Below are positions 1 to 6,024 of a stretch of 10,984 nucleotides of DNA, one piece after another. Source of the DNA: Methanosarcinales archaeon (GTDB lineage: Archaea > Halobacteriota > Syntropharchaeia > Alkanophagales > Methanospirareceae); contig JAODGP010000078.1 in NCBI GenBank assembly GCA_025464345.1, positions 1 to 10,984 of the forward strand. Direction: 5' to 3'. The notes beneath the pieces were generated by a model. That model saw only the letters and a program-made list of their open reading frames with translations. It was not told where the DNA came from and ran no database searches. Both the position numbers and the translations under genes were made by a program. Numbering within the stretch: the stretch's first letter is position 1; the number at the start of each line of letters is the position of its first letter.

Positions 1-1
1 T

Positions 2-592
2 AACGACATAGAAGTAGGCGACATAGACGGTGACGGCGATATGGATGTGATTGTGGGAACGAACGGAGGAGATAGTGTATATGCGCTTTCCACGCAGGAA
101 CATACGGTGGAAGTTGAAGGAGAGACGATTTTCTTCGATTCCGACCCCTCGAACATCACGGACGTTGCCAGTGTGGATATGCCACCGAACCCACCGAGCG
201 GGTACAACTTCCCGTATGGCGTATTCGCGATTAACATAACGGTGCCAAAATGGGGGCAAGAGGCTATTATCACCCTGACATTGCCGGACAATTTGCCTGC
301 GAATTCGGTGTACTGGAAATACAGCCCCAATGGCAATGGCTCGACAACCGGGCAGCCCGGCTGGTATCAAGTTCCTTTGGGCGACAACGATGGAGATAAC
401 GTGATAACGATAACGCTGCAAGATGGTGGGATAGGGGATACAGACGGAGCTGCAAATGGAGTAATTGTTGATCAGGGCGGTCCTGCAAATCCGATATCAC
501 GAGTTCCAGCACTGACACCGGCAGGAATCGCAACACTTGTGGGGTTGTTGAGCATTATCGCAGCGAGCGTGATTGTGAGGAAGAAGAGATAA
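2..592 (+). CDS. Surface protein, 3' part: FG-GAP/VCBS repeat, choice-of-anchor U domain, C-terminal anchor (partial)
   Basis: The reading frame is open from base 2, so this is the last 196 residues of a larger protein and the Met codon at 41 is internal. Residues 1-28 resemble the end of an FG-GAP/VCBS repeat, with a calcium-loop pattern DIDGDGDMD. Residues about 45-165 match the choice-of-anchor U domain as I know it: an FPYG.F segment, LP.NSVYWKY, GWYQVPLG, and ITLQDGGIGD..GAANGVIVDQGGP. The end is tripartite, like sorting signals: VPALTP (168-173), a hydrophobic helix (174-192) and basic RKKR. I infer a secreted, probably multi-repeat protein held at the cell surface by an archaeosortase-like or transmembrane anchor. 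The exact sorting class is unknown to me. A terminator follows, so it is probably not co-transcribed with the pilin gene downstream. Confidence 0.85.
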   Translation, partial: NDIEVGDIDGDGDMDVIVGTNGGDSVYALSTQEHTVEVEGETIFFDSDPSNITDVASVDMPPNPPSGYNFPYGVFAINITVPKWGQEAIITLTLPDNLPANSVYWKYSPNGNGSTTGQPGWYQVPLGDNDGDNVITITLQDGGIGDTDGAANGVIVDQGGPANPISRVPALTPAGIATLVGLLSIIAASVIVRKKR

Positions 593-609
593 ACTCTTCC
601 TCTTTTTTT
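577..609 (+). terminator. Hairpin plus T-run after the surface-protein gene
   Basis: GAGGAAGA (577-584) can pair with TCTTCCTC (595-602), or GAAGAG (583-588) with CTCTTC (594-599). Seven T residues follow at 603-609. The stop codon sits in the loop region. In archaea the T-run alone can end transcription; the hairpin may help. Confidence 0.7.
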
Positions 610-635
610 ATCTGCGTAAATCCGTCGCTAAAAGA

Positions 636-1088
636 ATGTTTAGAGAAGATAAGGCGGTGAGTCCGGTAATTGGGGAGATACTGATGGTCGTGGTGGCGGT
701 GGTAATAGCAGTCATGCTCATCGCTTTCGCATACCATATCGTCTGGAGTGTGACGGAGGTACCGTCCATTGACCTCTTAATCGAAGGTGCGGAAATCGGG
801 TCATCCAATATAACCATAATACACATGGGCGGTAATAAAATCGGGGATGCTTTTGCGCCTTCTTACACTTATAATCTCAATGCTTCGATATTTAAGAACC
901 TCGAGGTGCGGATAAATGGCGCGGTTTATGAGGGATGGGCATCGCTGAATGGTGGAGCGATATCGAAGTCGGATTTTGCTGGCGGAGACGAGCTGGAGCT
1001 TGGTTTGAACAGGCGGCTTTCCCTGGGTGATACCATCTCCGTCGTCTACGTGCCCGGTGGTCAAATACTGGCGAGGGAAGTGGTTTAA
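636..1088 (+). CDS. Type IV pilin-like protein (archaeal pilin N-terminal domain)
   Basis: A 150-residue protein with a class III prepilin signal. It has a short charged leader (MFREDKA), then VSPVIGEIL and a long hydrophobic helix to about residue 37. The predicted prepilin-peptidase cut lies after Ala7, which would leave the hydrophobic helix as the pilin core. The rest (38-150) is probably a small beta-rich head with no cysteines. Archaeal proteins of this class build adhesive pili or related surface filaments. No assembly ATPase or membrane platform gene is in the window, so it may be an orphan or minor pilin. No ribosome binding site precedes the ATG, which suggests a leaderless transcript; an AT-rich stretch near 603-611 lies at about the right distance. 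Confidence 0.85.
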   Translation: MFREDKAVSPVIGEILMVVVAVVIAVMLIAFAYHIVWSVTEVPSIDLLIEGAEIGSSNITIIHMGGNKIGDAFAPSYTYNLNASIFKNLEVRINGAVYEGWASLNGGAISKSDFAGGDELELGLNRRLSLGDTISVVYVPGGQILAREVV

Positions 1089-1134
1089 AACATGGATATG
1101 GATTAACGCTCGTGTGCTCGGAAAGGGCTAATTA

Positions 1135-1175
1135 ACACAGATAATCGTGTGAATCTGCATCTTAAATATCTGTGT
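1135..1175. repeat. Perfect 9-bp inverted repeat before the first ATPase gene
   Basis: ACACAGATA (1135-1143) is repeated in inverted form as TATCTGTGT (1167-1175), with 23 bases between the arms. The right arm ends just before the TATA-like box at 1177-1183. This is where an archaeal operator could sit, with arms spaced roughly three helical turns apart. An RNA hairpin is less likely, because transcription should start downstream of it. No regulator can be assigned; the winged-helix gene in this window is one candidate. Confidence 0.5.
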
Positions 1176-1176
1176 C

Positions 1177-1183
1177 TTATATA
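1177..1183 (+). promoter_or_regulatory. TATA-like box for the first GvpD/KaiC-like gene
   Basis: TTATATA is centred about 27 bases before the ATG at 1207. Transcription would therefore begin at or next to the start codon, giving a leaderless message. No Shine-Dalgarno sequence is seen before this ATG, which fits. Confidence 0.6.
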
Positions 1184-1206
1184 GAAGCCTCTATACTTTA
1201 TATGGG

Positions 1207-2514
1207 ATGGCAAAGATGAGTGAAATACCAGCGGCGATACTGGAATTCTTTGCTGATGAACAGGGTAAGACGATGGAGGTGAAGGGTACTCCGGGCTCAG
1301 GTAAAACTATTTTCGCCCTTACCTTACTTAAGGCTCTGCAAGGTGAAGGTGTCTACCTCTCTACCAGGGTTGATCCCGATACACTGTACAGGGTTTATCC
1401 ATGGATAAAGGAAGTGATTTCCGAGGATAATGTGGTTGATGCCACACAATCAGAAAGAGCAGTGGCAACGGGTAGGGGTGCGCCTGGAATAAAACCACTC
1501 AGATACACAACTGTGCCGGAATTCCTGAAGGCGGTATATATAAGGACGGAGAATATGAATAATCCGGTTGTTATCATTGATTCCTGGGATGCCGTAGCTT
1601 CCTATACCGGATATTATGAGGAGAAGGAGAGGGGCAAATTGGAGCACAATATCTGCGATTTCGCCAGGAGAACGAAGACGAAACTGATTTTCATTGTGGA
1701 ATACACGGAGCAACGCCCGCTTGACTACCTCGTTGATGGCGTCATCATTACCGAAAACTATACGTATGATGAACGATGCCTGAGGAGGATGTGGATACAG
1801 AAACTGAGGGGCTGTGAGATAAGGAGTCCTTCATATTTGTTTACGCTGACCGGAGGGGTTTTCAATTCGTTCCCTTTTGAAGACCAGAAGAGCAAATTAG
1901 AGGGGATTGAAAAACCCATCGTTCCTGACCCCATTACCGACCCCCGCAACACAAAGAGCTCCACAGGGATTAAGCATCTGGACGAAGTTATAGGTGGCTA
2001 TGGCTGGGGCAGTCTTAATGTCTTTGAGGGGGATTATCTCCCCTATGCGATGCTGGCACGTGCGGCATTTATCAATACATTAAATCTTAACCGAAAGCTC
2101 TTTATCCTCTCCGCCAAGCAGAAAGAGTTGCTAAATGAGATACACCCTTTTGTAAATCCGCAATACAGGGCTAATGTAGACCTGGAGATAGAAGAGATAA
2201 CAGAAGTTGAGGAGATGGGGGAGAATGACAGGGGCGCCATGGTGGTCTTCGATCTGGATAATATAGAAGGAGACATAGATGATATAGCCGCCATACTCAG
2301 GGGAAAGAGATGCATAGCCGTATGTTATATGCCGGCTGAGGGTGAAGAGAGAAATGCGAGTGAGATAAAATCCATTGCCTCCACACACCTCAAGACAAAA
2401 CATATCTCAGGCGTTCCCTGCATTTATGGTGTGTCACCGAGGACGGGAATTTATGCTCTCCACCTTGACACTTCTGATGGATATCCCACGGTAAACCTCA
2501 CAATGATAGAATAA
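1207..2514 (+). CDS. GvpD/KaiC-like RecA-fold ATPase, two domains (paralogue 1)
   Basis: A 435-residue cytosolic P-loop ATPase. The N-terminal RecA-like domain has Walker A GTPGSGKT (27-34), YLSTRVDP (50-57), DATQSE (78-83) and Walker B VVIIDSWDAV (121-130). Further signatures are RRTKTKL (154-160), DYLVDGVI (173-180) and KLRG (199-202). A second RecA-like domain opens with STGIKHLDEVIGG (252-264) and GSLNVFEG (268-275), as in KaiC, but the next residues (DYLPYAML) do not form a P-loop. The layout matches the GvpD family, named for a regulator of gas-vesicle genes in haloarchaea and found more widely in archaea. No gas-vesicle genes are here. It lies tail to tail with a clear paralogue at 2532-3911. 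I infer a signalling or regulatory ATPase; its partner and output are unknown. The start at 1207 is favoured by the TATA spacing; Met4 is an alternative. Confidence 0.78.
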   Translation: MAKMSEIPAAILEFFADEQGKTMEVKGTPGSGKTIFALTLLKALQGEGVYLSTRVDPDTLYRVYPWIKEVISEDNVVDATQSERAVATGRGAPGIKPLRYTTVPEFLKAVYIRTENMNNPVVIIDSWDAVASYTGYYEEKERGKLEHNICDFARRTKTKLIFIVEYTEQRPLDYLVDGVIITENYTYDERCLRRMWIQKLRGCEIRSPSYLFTLTGGVFNSFPFEDQKSKLEGIEKPIVPDPITDPRNTKSSTGIKHLDEVIGGYGWGSLNVFEGDYLPYAMLARAAFINTLNLNRKLFILSAKQKELLNEIHPFVNPQYRANVDLEIEEITEVEEMGENDRGAMVVFDLDNIEGDIDDIAAILRGKRCIAVCYMPAEGEERNASEIKSIASTHLKTKHISGVPCIYGVSPRTGIYALHLDTSDGYPTVNLTMIE

Positions 2515-2530
2515 AACGCCTGCTGGCTTT
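2511..2530. terminator. Possible small bidirectional terminator between convergent genes
   Basis: Only 17 bases separate the two stop codons. A short stem GCC-TGCT-GGC (2518-2527) is followed by TTT on the plus strand, and by GTTTTATT on the minus strand. The stem is very short, so support is weak. Overlapping transcript ends are likely. Confidence 0.3.
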
Positions 2531-2531
2531 A

Positions 2532-3911
2532 TCATACGAAAGGGGTGAGTTTGAGCTGGTGATACTCGCCTCCACCTGCCGGTGAAGGCGATGGCGAGAT
2601 ATTATAAATGACCGTATGAGGCTTAACGCCATAGAAATTAAGCGTGCCATTGATGGGGATAAAACGGAGATGGACATCAGCGAGCTCACGTATCTCGCTC
2701 TTTAACTTCGCAGAAGGTTTCAAAACGCCAATTAAAACATCATCCGTGGTCCTCACCCACGATACGATGTCCAGAAGCATCTTCCTTATCTCAGCCTCGT
2801 CGTATATATTCAGCGCAGTTAAGCCAAGTACATGCAATACCGGCTTCTTCAAGCTCTTATAAACCTCAAAATGCATATCAAAACATTTTCTTACCGACTC
2901 AACGTCTGCACCGATGTGGAACAAACACGGGTCTTCACTCTCAGTATCAGAAACAGTGGGCATGCGCAGATTCTTATCCAGCACCTCTACGCTGACATAA
3001 TCCAGAAGGAACTTCTTCACCGAGGAGGAATAAAAGCCATCCTCTGGCGTGTACATAACGCCGTGGTCATTCAGCAGGAAATTGGAGATCGTGTGGTATA
3101 AGACCGATCTGTAACTCTGACTTATGCTATCATCCATGAGTTCTAACAGCACGAAGCTCCCACGTGGATAGCCACCGATTATCATATCCATATCCTCTAT
3201 CCCGGTCGAATAATGCCCCTGCGGGAGCTCTTTATTGATCTTCCTGTGCCTGCCACTGCCCAATTCCGATGCGGTGGTCACAAAATGTGAGAACTTCCCC
3301 CCCTCCAGGGAGAAGGGATAATTATTCCGTGGGACCTGAAAACCCCTCATTTTATCTATAAACACTCTTCGCACGACTCTATCGTCTATCTGCTCCTTTT
3401 CTAATCTTAAAATTGCATCAACGAGGTAGTCCAATCTTCTCTCTTCGGCGTATTCACTTATCAGAACCAGATGCGTCTTCGTCTTCCGCGCGATGTCCAG
3501 CATGGACGTTTCAAGCTTTTCAATATCCTGATTCCCTTTGCCTATCTGAAAGGAGACCGCATCCCAGCTATCCAGGATTAAAATAGTAACGTCCTCCTCC
3601 GCAACAACACTATAAACACTCCGCAAGAAGCCTGTCAGGTCTTCATAGAGCACCTGAGCGGGTGCTTCTGAAAATTCCGACTGCGTGGCATCAATGATGT
3701 TTTTTACGGGTATTCGCTCCTCCAGACCGGGGAACTGTTTATACAGTGCGGTGGGGTCAATGCGAGTGGAGATATAAGCGCCTTTGTTATCGCCCGTGCA
3801 CATTCGCTCGAGGAGAGTGATAGCGAATGTGGTCTTTCCAGTGCCAGGAGCTCCTTTGAGCAGGATGGTGTAGCCCTCCATGGACTTCAATACCGCCTCT
3901 ACTTCGTGCAT
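2532..3911 (-). CDS. GvpD/KaiC-like RecA-fold ATPase, two domains (paralogue 2)
   Basis: A 459-residue paralogue of the protein at 1207-2514. Aligned landmarks are Walker A GAPGTGKT (20-27), YISTRIDP (46-53), DATQSE (74-79), Walker B TILILDSWDAV (109-119), RKTKTHL (142-148), DYLVDAIL (161-168) and KMRG (187-190). The second domain starts at STGIEDMDMIIGGYPRGS (235-252), but LLELMDDSISQS follows where a P-loop should be. Near the C-terminus a low-complexity SPSPSPAGGGE stretch (439-449), encoded by a palindromic sequence, replaces a shorter segment in paralogue 1. AGGGGT (3918-3923 on this strand), six bases before the ATG, may serve as a ribosome binding site. A winged-helix gene lies 67 bases upstream on the same strand. 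I infer that this protein works with paralogue 1 or antagonises it in a regulatory pathway; the function is unproven. Confidence 0.78.
   Translation of the reverse strand: MHEVEAVLKSMEGYTILLKGAPGTGKTTFAITLLERMCTGDNKGAYISTRIDPTALYKQFPGLEERIPVKNIIDATQSEFSEAPAQVLYEDLTGFLRSVYSVVAEEDVTILILDSWDAVSFQIGKGNQDIEKLETSMLDIARKTKTHLVLISEYAEERRLDYLVDAILRLEKEQIDDRVVRRVFIDKMRGFQVPRNNYPFSLEGGKFSHFVTTASELGSGRHRKINKELPQGHYSTGIEDMDMIIGGYPRGSFVLLELMDDSISQSYRSVLYHTISNFLLNDHGVMYTPEDGFYSSSVKKFLLDYVSVEVLDKNLRMPTVSDTESEDPCLFHIGADVESVRKCFDMHFEVYKSLKKPVLHVLGLTALNIYDEAEIRKMLLDIVSWVRTTDDVLIGVLKPSAKLKSEIRELADVHLRFIPINGTLNFYGVKPHTVIYNISPSPSPAGGGEYHQLKLTPFV
2565..2598. repeat. GC-rich palindromic segment inside the second ATPase gene
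   Basis: CGCC (2567-2570) pairs with GGCG (2587-2590), and CACC (2573-2576) with GGTG (2581-2584) around a TGCC loop. An alternative outer pairing joins CTCGCC (2565-2570) to GGCGAG (2593-2598). It encodes the SPSPSPAGGGE stretch near the C-terminus of paralogue 2. It may be a small mobile or amplified palindrome inserted in frame, or a structure marking the 3' ends of the convergent messages. Confidence 0.5.
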
Positions 3912-3942
3912 ATTTTTACCCCTGTGCTTATTGAGCTTGTTT

Positions 3943-3958
3943 TATTAATATAAATATT
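3943..3958 (-). promoter_or_regulatory. TATA-like promoter region of the second ATPase gene
   Basis: An AT-only stretch, reading AAATATTTATATTAAT on the minus strand, lies 32-47 bases before the ATG. It would place the transcript start about 10-15 bases before the gene, leaving a short leader that holds AGGGGT. This suggests the ATPase gene has its own promoter and need not depend on the winged-helix gene upstream. Confidence 0.5.
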
Positions 3959-3978
3959 TGGATCAGTTAAAATTTTCT

Positions 3979-4329
3979 TTATTCATACTCATCATCATTT
4001 ATAGCCTGCTGAGCTTTCCCCCTCTTCGCTATTAACTCCTCTATGCTCCTCTTCTCTTTTACTCTCTGCACAGTATTGATGAAATTGAATAGCGTCTCGG
4101 TATATGGGCTGTGCTCATTTAACTTTATCACGCGGGATTTCCCGATGTCCAGTTTGGTCAGTATGCCGGCATCAACGAGGTCATAAACAGCTTTACGGGT
4201 GGTAACGTGGCTCTTATCCAGTGTTTGTGCAAGTTTAGTGATGTTGGTGAAGTACCTTGGATTGTTGTAGAACAGGAGTATTATCTCAAGATGCGTGCTA
4301 TTCCCGAATATCTTCTCCAGGATTTCCAT
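3979..4329 (-). CDS. Winged-helix DNA-binding transcriptional regulator
   Basis: A 116-residue protein from the Met codon at 4329. Residues 11-71 form a winged helix: a first helix STHLEIILLFYNN, a helix-turn-helix TKLAQTLDKSHVTTRKAVYDLVDAGIL (31-57) and a wing GKSRVIKL (63-70). A charged helical tail follows (about 86-116), possibly for dimerisation. It resembles small ArsR/MarR-like archaeal regulators. I saw no metal-binding cysteines or ligand domain, so the signal is unknown. The frame stays open upstream to an ATG at 4392, but that start would run 26 bases into hisS. The start at 4329 has a TATA-like box about 27 bases before it. The gene lies upstream of the second ATPase gene and divergent from hisS, so it may regulate either, or itself. 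Confidence 0.82.
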   Translation of the reverse strand: MEILEKIFGNSTHLEIILLFYNNPRYFTNITKLAQTLDKSHVTTRKAVYDLVDAGILTKLDIGKSRVIKLNEHSPYTETLFNFINTVQRVKEKRSIEELIAKRGKAQQAINDDEYE

Positions 4330-4366
4330 ATGTTGATTATTTAAATTTGCATTATATATAAAAATA
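4330..4366. promoter_or_regulatory. Compact divergent promoter (winged-helix gene / hisS)
   Basis: The 37 bases between the two start codons hold two crossed TATA-like boxes. TATTTAAAT (4338-4346) is centred about 25 bases before the hisS ATG at 4367. On the other strand, TTTATATATAAT (4351-4362) is centred about 27 bases before the regulator ATG at 4329. Each box therefore lies next to the other gene's start, and both messages should be leaderless. Factor binding at one box may interfere with the other. Confidence 0.6.
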
Positions 4367-5650
4367 ATGCGTATAGAACGTGTAAAGGGCACCCGGGATT
4401 TCCTGCCCGTGGAGATGAGGAAGCGGCGGGTGATAGAGGCGAAGCTGCGCGAAATAGCGGAGCGATGGAGCTATGCGGAGATAAGCACACCCACATTTGA
4501 ACTCGCAGAGCTCTTCACCATCAGGTCAGGTGAAGCTATTCTGGATGAGATGTACGGGTTCAGGGACAGGAGTGGCAGGCATTTAGCACTGAGACCTGAG
4601 CTTACCGCACCGGTGATACGGCTGTACGTAAACGAGCTGAAGATGGCGCCCAAACCGATCAAGGTCTATTATTTCGGTAATTGTTTCAGGTATGAAGAGC
4701 CACAGCGTGCTCGATACCGCGAATTCTGGCAGTTCGGTGCTGAAATCATCGGCTCTGACCGACCGGAAGCTGAAGCTGAGATCATCGCACTCGCATATAC
4801 CATCATAGAGGAGCTGGGCATAGATGCGGAACTGCATCTCGGGCATGTCGGGCTTATTCGTGAGATACTACGGGATGCGGGGGTGAGTGATGCTATGATG
4901 GGCAGGGTGATGCGGCTGATAGACAAAGGTGCACGGGACGAATTGATGGAACTGATGCAGAGCATGGGAATAGAATGTGATGCGCTGATGCATATTATAG
5001 ACCTGAGAGGAGGAGCCGCGATCGAAGAAGCACGGCATATCACAGCACATAGCGAATCGCTGGAACACCTGGAGCAACTGCAGCAGCTACTCGATTATTA
5101 TGGCGTCGGTTATGACCTGAATCTCGGTATAGCACGTGGACTGGACTATTACACCGGCATGGTATTTGAGATATACGAATCAGGAGACAGGCTGGGTGCA
5201 CAGCGGCAGATATGTGGTGGCGGTACTTACCGGCTGGCTGCACTGTTTGGTGGCGATGATGCCCCTTCAACGGGCTTCGCATTCGGGTTTGACCGACTGG
5301 CTGAGGTCTATCATATGGAAGAGAACGAACCGGTGAGGGTGGTTGTTGTGCCCGTTAAGAACGAGCCGGAAGTGCTTCAAGCCGCTATAAGGATAACATC
5401 CAGGTTGAGAGCGCACTTCAATACCTATCTGGATGTGATGCACAGGAGTCTGAGCGAGCAGCTGGCTTATGCCAATGCAATACACGCATCATACGCGGTA
5501 ATAGTGGGTAAACGCGAGCTGGCGGAGGGTAAAGTGACTTTGAGAGACCTCGAAACCGGAGAACAGCACAAAATCACCATGGATGAGTGTATAGCGCAGT
5601 TGAAGGATGTCGTGGTTAACGCCGTGGTTAAAAGAGGAACAAATATATAA
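4367..5650 (+). CDS. hisS: Histidyl-tRNA synthetase
   Basis: This class II aminoacyl-tRNA synthetase charges tRNA-His with histidine, using ATP, in the cytosol. The 427-residue length is normal for the family. The N-terminal KGTRDFLP (7-14) is typical, which fixes the start at 4367. Motif 2 runs about 101-130, with FRYEEPQRARYREFWQFG and the ATP-binding Arg of FRYE (108). The histidine-specific RGLDYYTG motif is at 257-264, followed by GGGTYRL (284-290) and motif 3 GFAFGFDR (303-310). The C-terminal anticodon-binding domain covers about 323-415, including the conserved VIVGKRE (378-384). No truncation or missing catalytic residue is evident. The message is probably leaderless, from the divergent promoter it shares with the regulator. 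Confidence 0.97.
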   Translation: MRIERVKGTRDFLPVEMRKRRVIEAKLREIAERWSYAEISTPTFELAELFTIRSGEAILDEMYGFRDRSGRHLALRPELTAPVIRLYVNELKMAPKPIKVYYFGNCFRYEEPQRARYREFWQFGAEIIGSDRPEAEAEIIALAYTIIEELGIDAELHLGHVGLIREILRDAGVSDAMMGRVMRLIDKGARDELMELMQSMGIECDALMHIIDLRGGAAIEEARHITAHSESLEHLEQLQQLLDYYGVGYDLNLGIARGLDYYTGMVFEIYESGDRLGAQRQICGGGTYRLAALFGGDDAPSTGFAFGFDRLAEVYHMEENEPVRVVVVPVKNEPEVLQAAIRITSRLRAHFNTYLDVMHRSLSEQLAYANAIHASYAVIVGKRELAEGKVTLRDLETGEQHKITMDECIAQLKDVVVNAVVKRGTNI

Positions 5651-5665
5651 AGATGGTTATCTTTA
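5648..5665 (+). terminator. Perfect hairpin over the hisS stop codon
   Basis: TAAAGAT (5648-5654) pairs perfectly with ATCTTTA (5659-5665) around a GGTT loop, and the hisS stop codon TAA is the start of the left arm. Only one pair is G-C and no long T-run follows, so a terminator or 3'-end role is tentative. Confidence 0.35.
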
Positions 5666-5796
5666 CGTGATAGGAGATACGAAGCTGATGGTGCTCGATG
5701 ACGTGGGAAAAGTGAACGAAATTGAGTTTGAGACTGTATACTCTTTATTCTTTATCTCTTATCAGAGAAATAAGTATAAGCATATAACGGGATAAG

Positions 5797-6024
5797 ATGT
5801 GTCTGGCAATACCGGCGAGAGTGGTGGAGATTAGCAATGAAGGAAAGGCAAAAGCGGACTTCGGCGGCATATATCGTGAGATTGATATATCGCTGGTGGA
5901 TGCAAAAGTGGGCGATTATGTGATGGTTCATGCGGGTTTTGCGATCGAGATAATGGACGAGCACGAGGCGAAGGAGACGCTTGCGTTGTGGAAGGAGATG
6001 CTTGAAAAATGTTTTCAGAGATGA
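5797..6024 (+). CDS. hypC: NiFe-hydrogenase maturation chaperone HypC
   Basis: A 75-residue HypC/HybG/HupF family protein. It starts with the diagnostic MCLAIPA; Cys2 is the residue known in the family to bind the iron centre and the hydrogenase large-subunit precursor. The central GIYREIDISLVD, then GDYVMVHAGFAIEIMDEHEAKETL, completes the usual small fold. With HypD it carries the Fe(CN)2CO group to the NiFe hydrogenase large subunit. No hypD, hypE or hydrogenase subunit is visible here, so those must lie elsewhere in the genome. The gene overlaps aroE by 16 bases, which suggests a shared transcript. Short TATA-like stretches lie at 5773-5788, but their spacing to the ATG is not convincing. 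Confidence 0.96.
   Translation: MCLAIPARVVEISNEGKAKADFGGIYREIDISLVDAKVGDYVMVHAGFAIEIMDEHEAKETLALWKEMLEKCFQR

Noticed and set aside
41..592. Start of the surface-protein gene at the ATG at 41
   Set aside because: The frame is open to the left edge and the FG-GAP repeat motif begins before this Met, so the gene continues upstream.
1207..3911. Gas-vesicle gene cluster
   Set aside because: GvpD-like similarity is present, but no GvpA-type or other structural vesicle gene is in the window, and the family name alone does not show that role.
1207..3911. KaiABC-like circadian clock or archaellum ArlH
   Set aside because: No kaiA or kaiB is present, the phosphorylation-site domain is degenerate, and ArlH is a single-domain protein usually found beside arlI and arlJ, which are absent.
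4330..4392. Upstream start for the winged-helix gene at 4392
   Set aside because: It would overlap the hisS start and add 21 residues unlike any winged-helix protein; the TATA spacing favours 4329.
5612..5637. Short direct repeat CGTGGTTAA near the end of hisS
   Set aside because: It encodes the VVN/VVK pattern in frame and is short enough to be chance.
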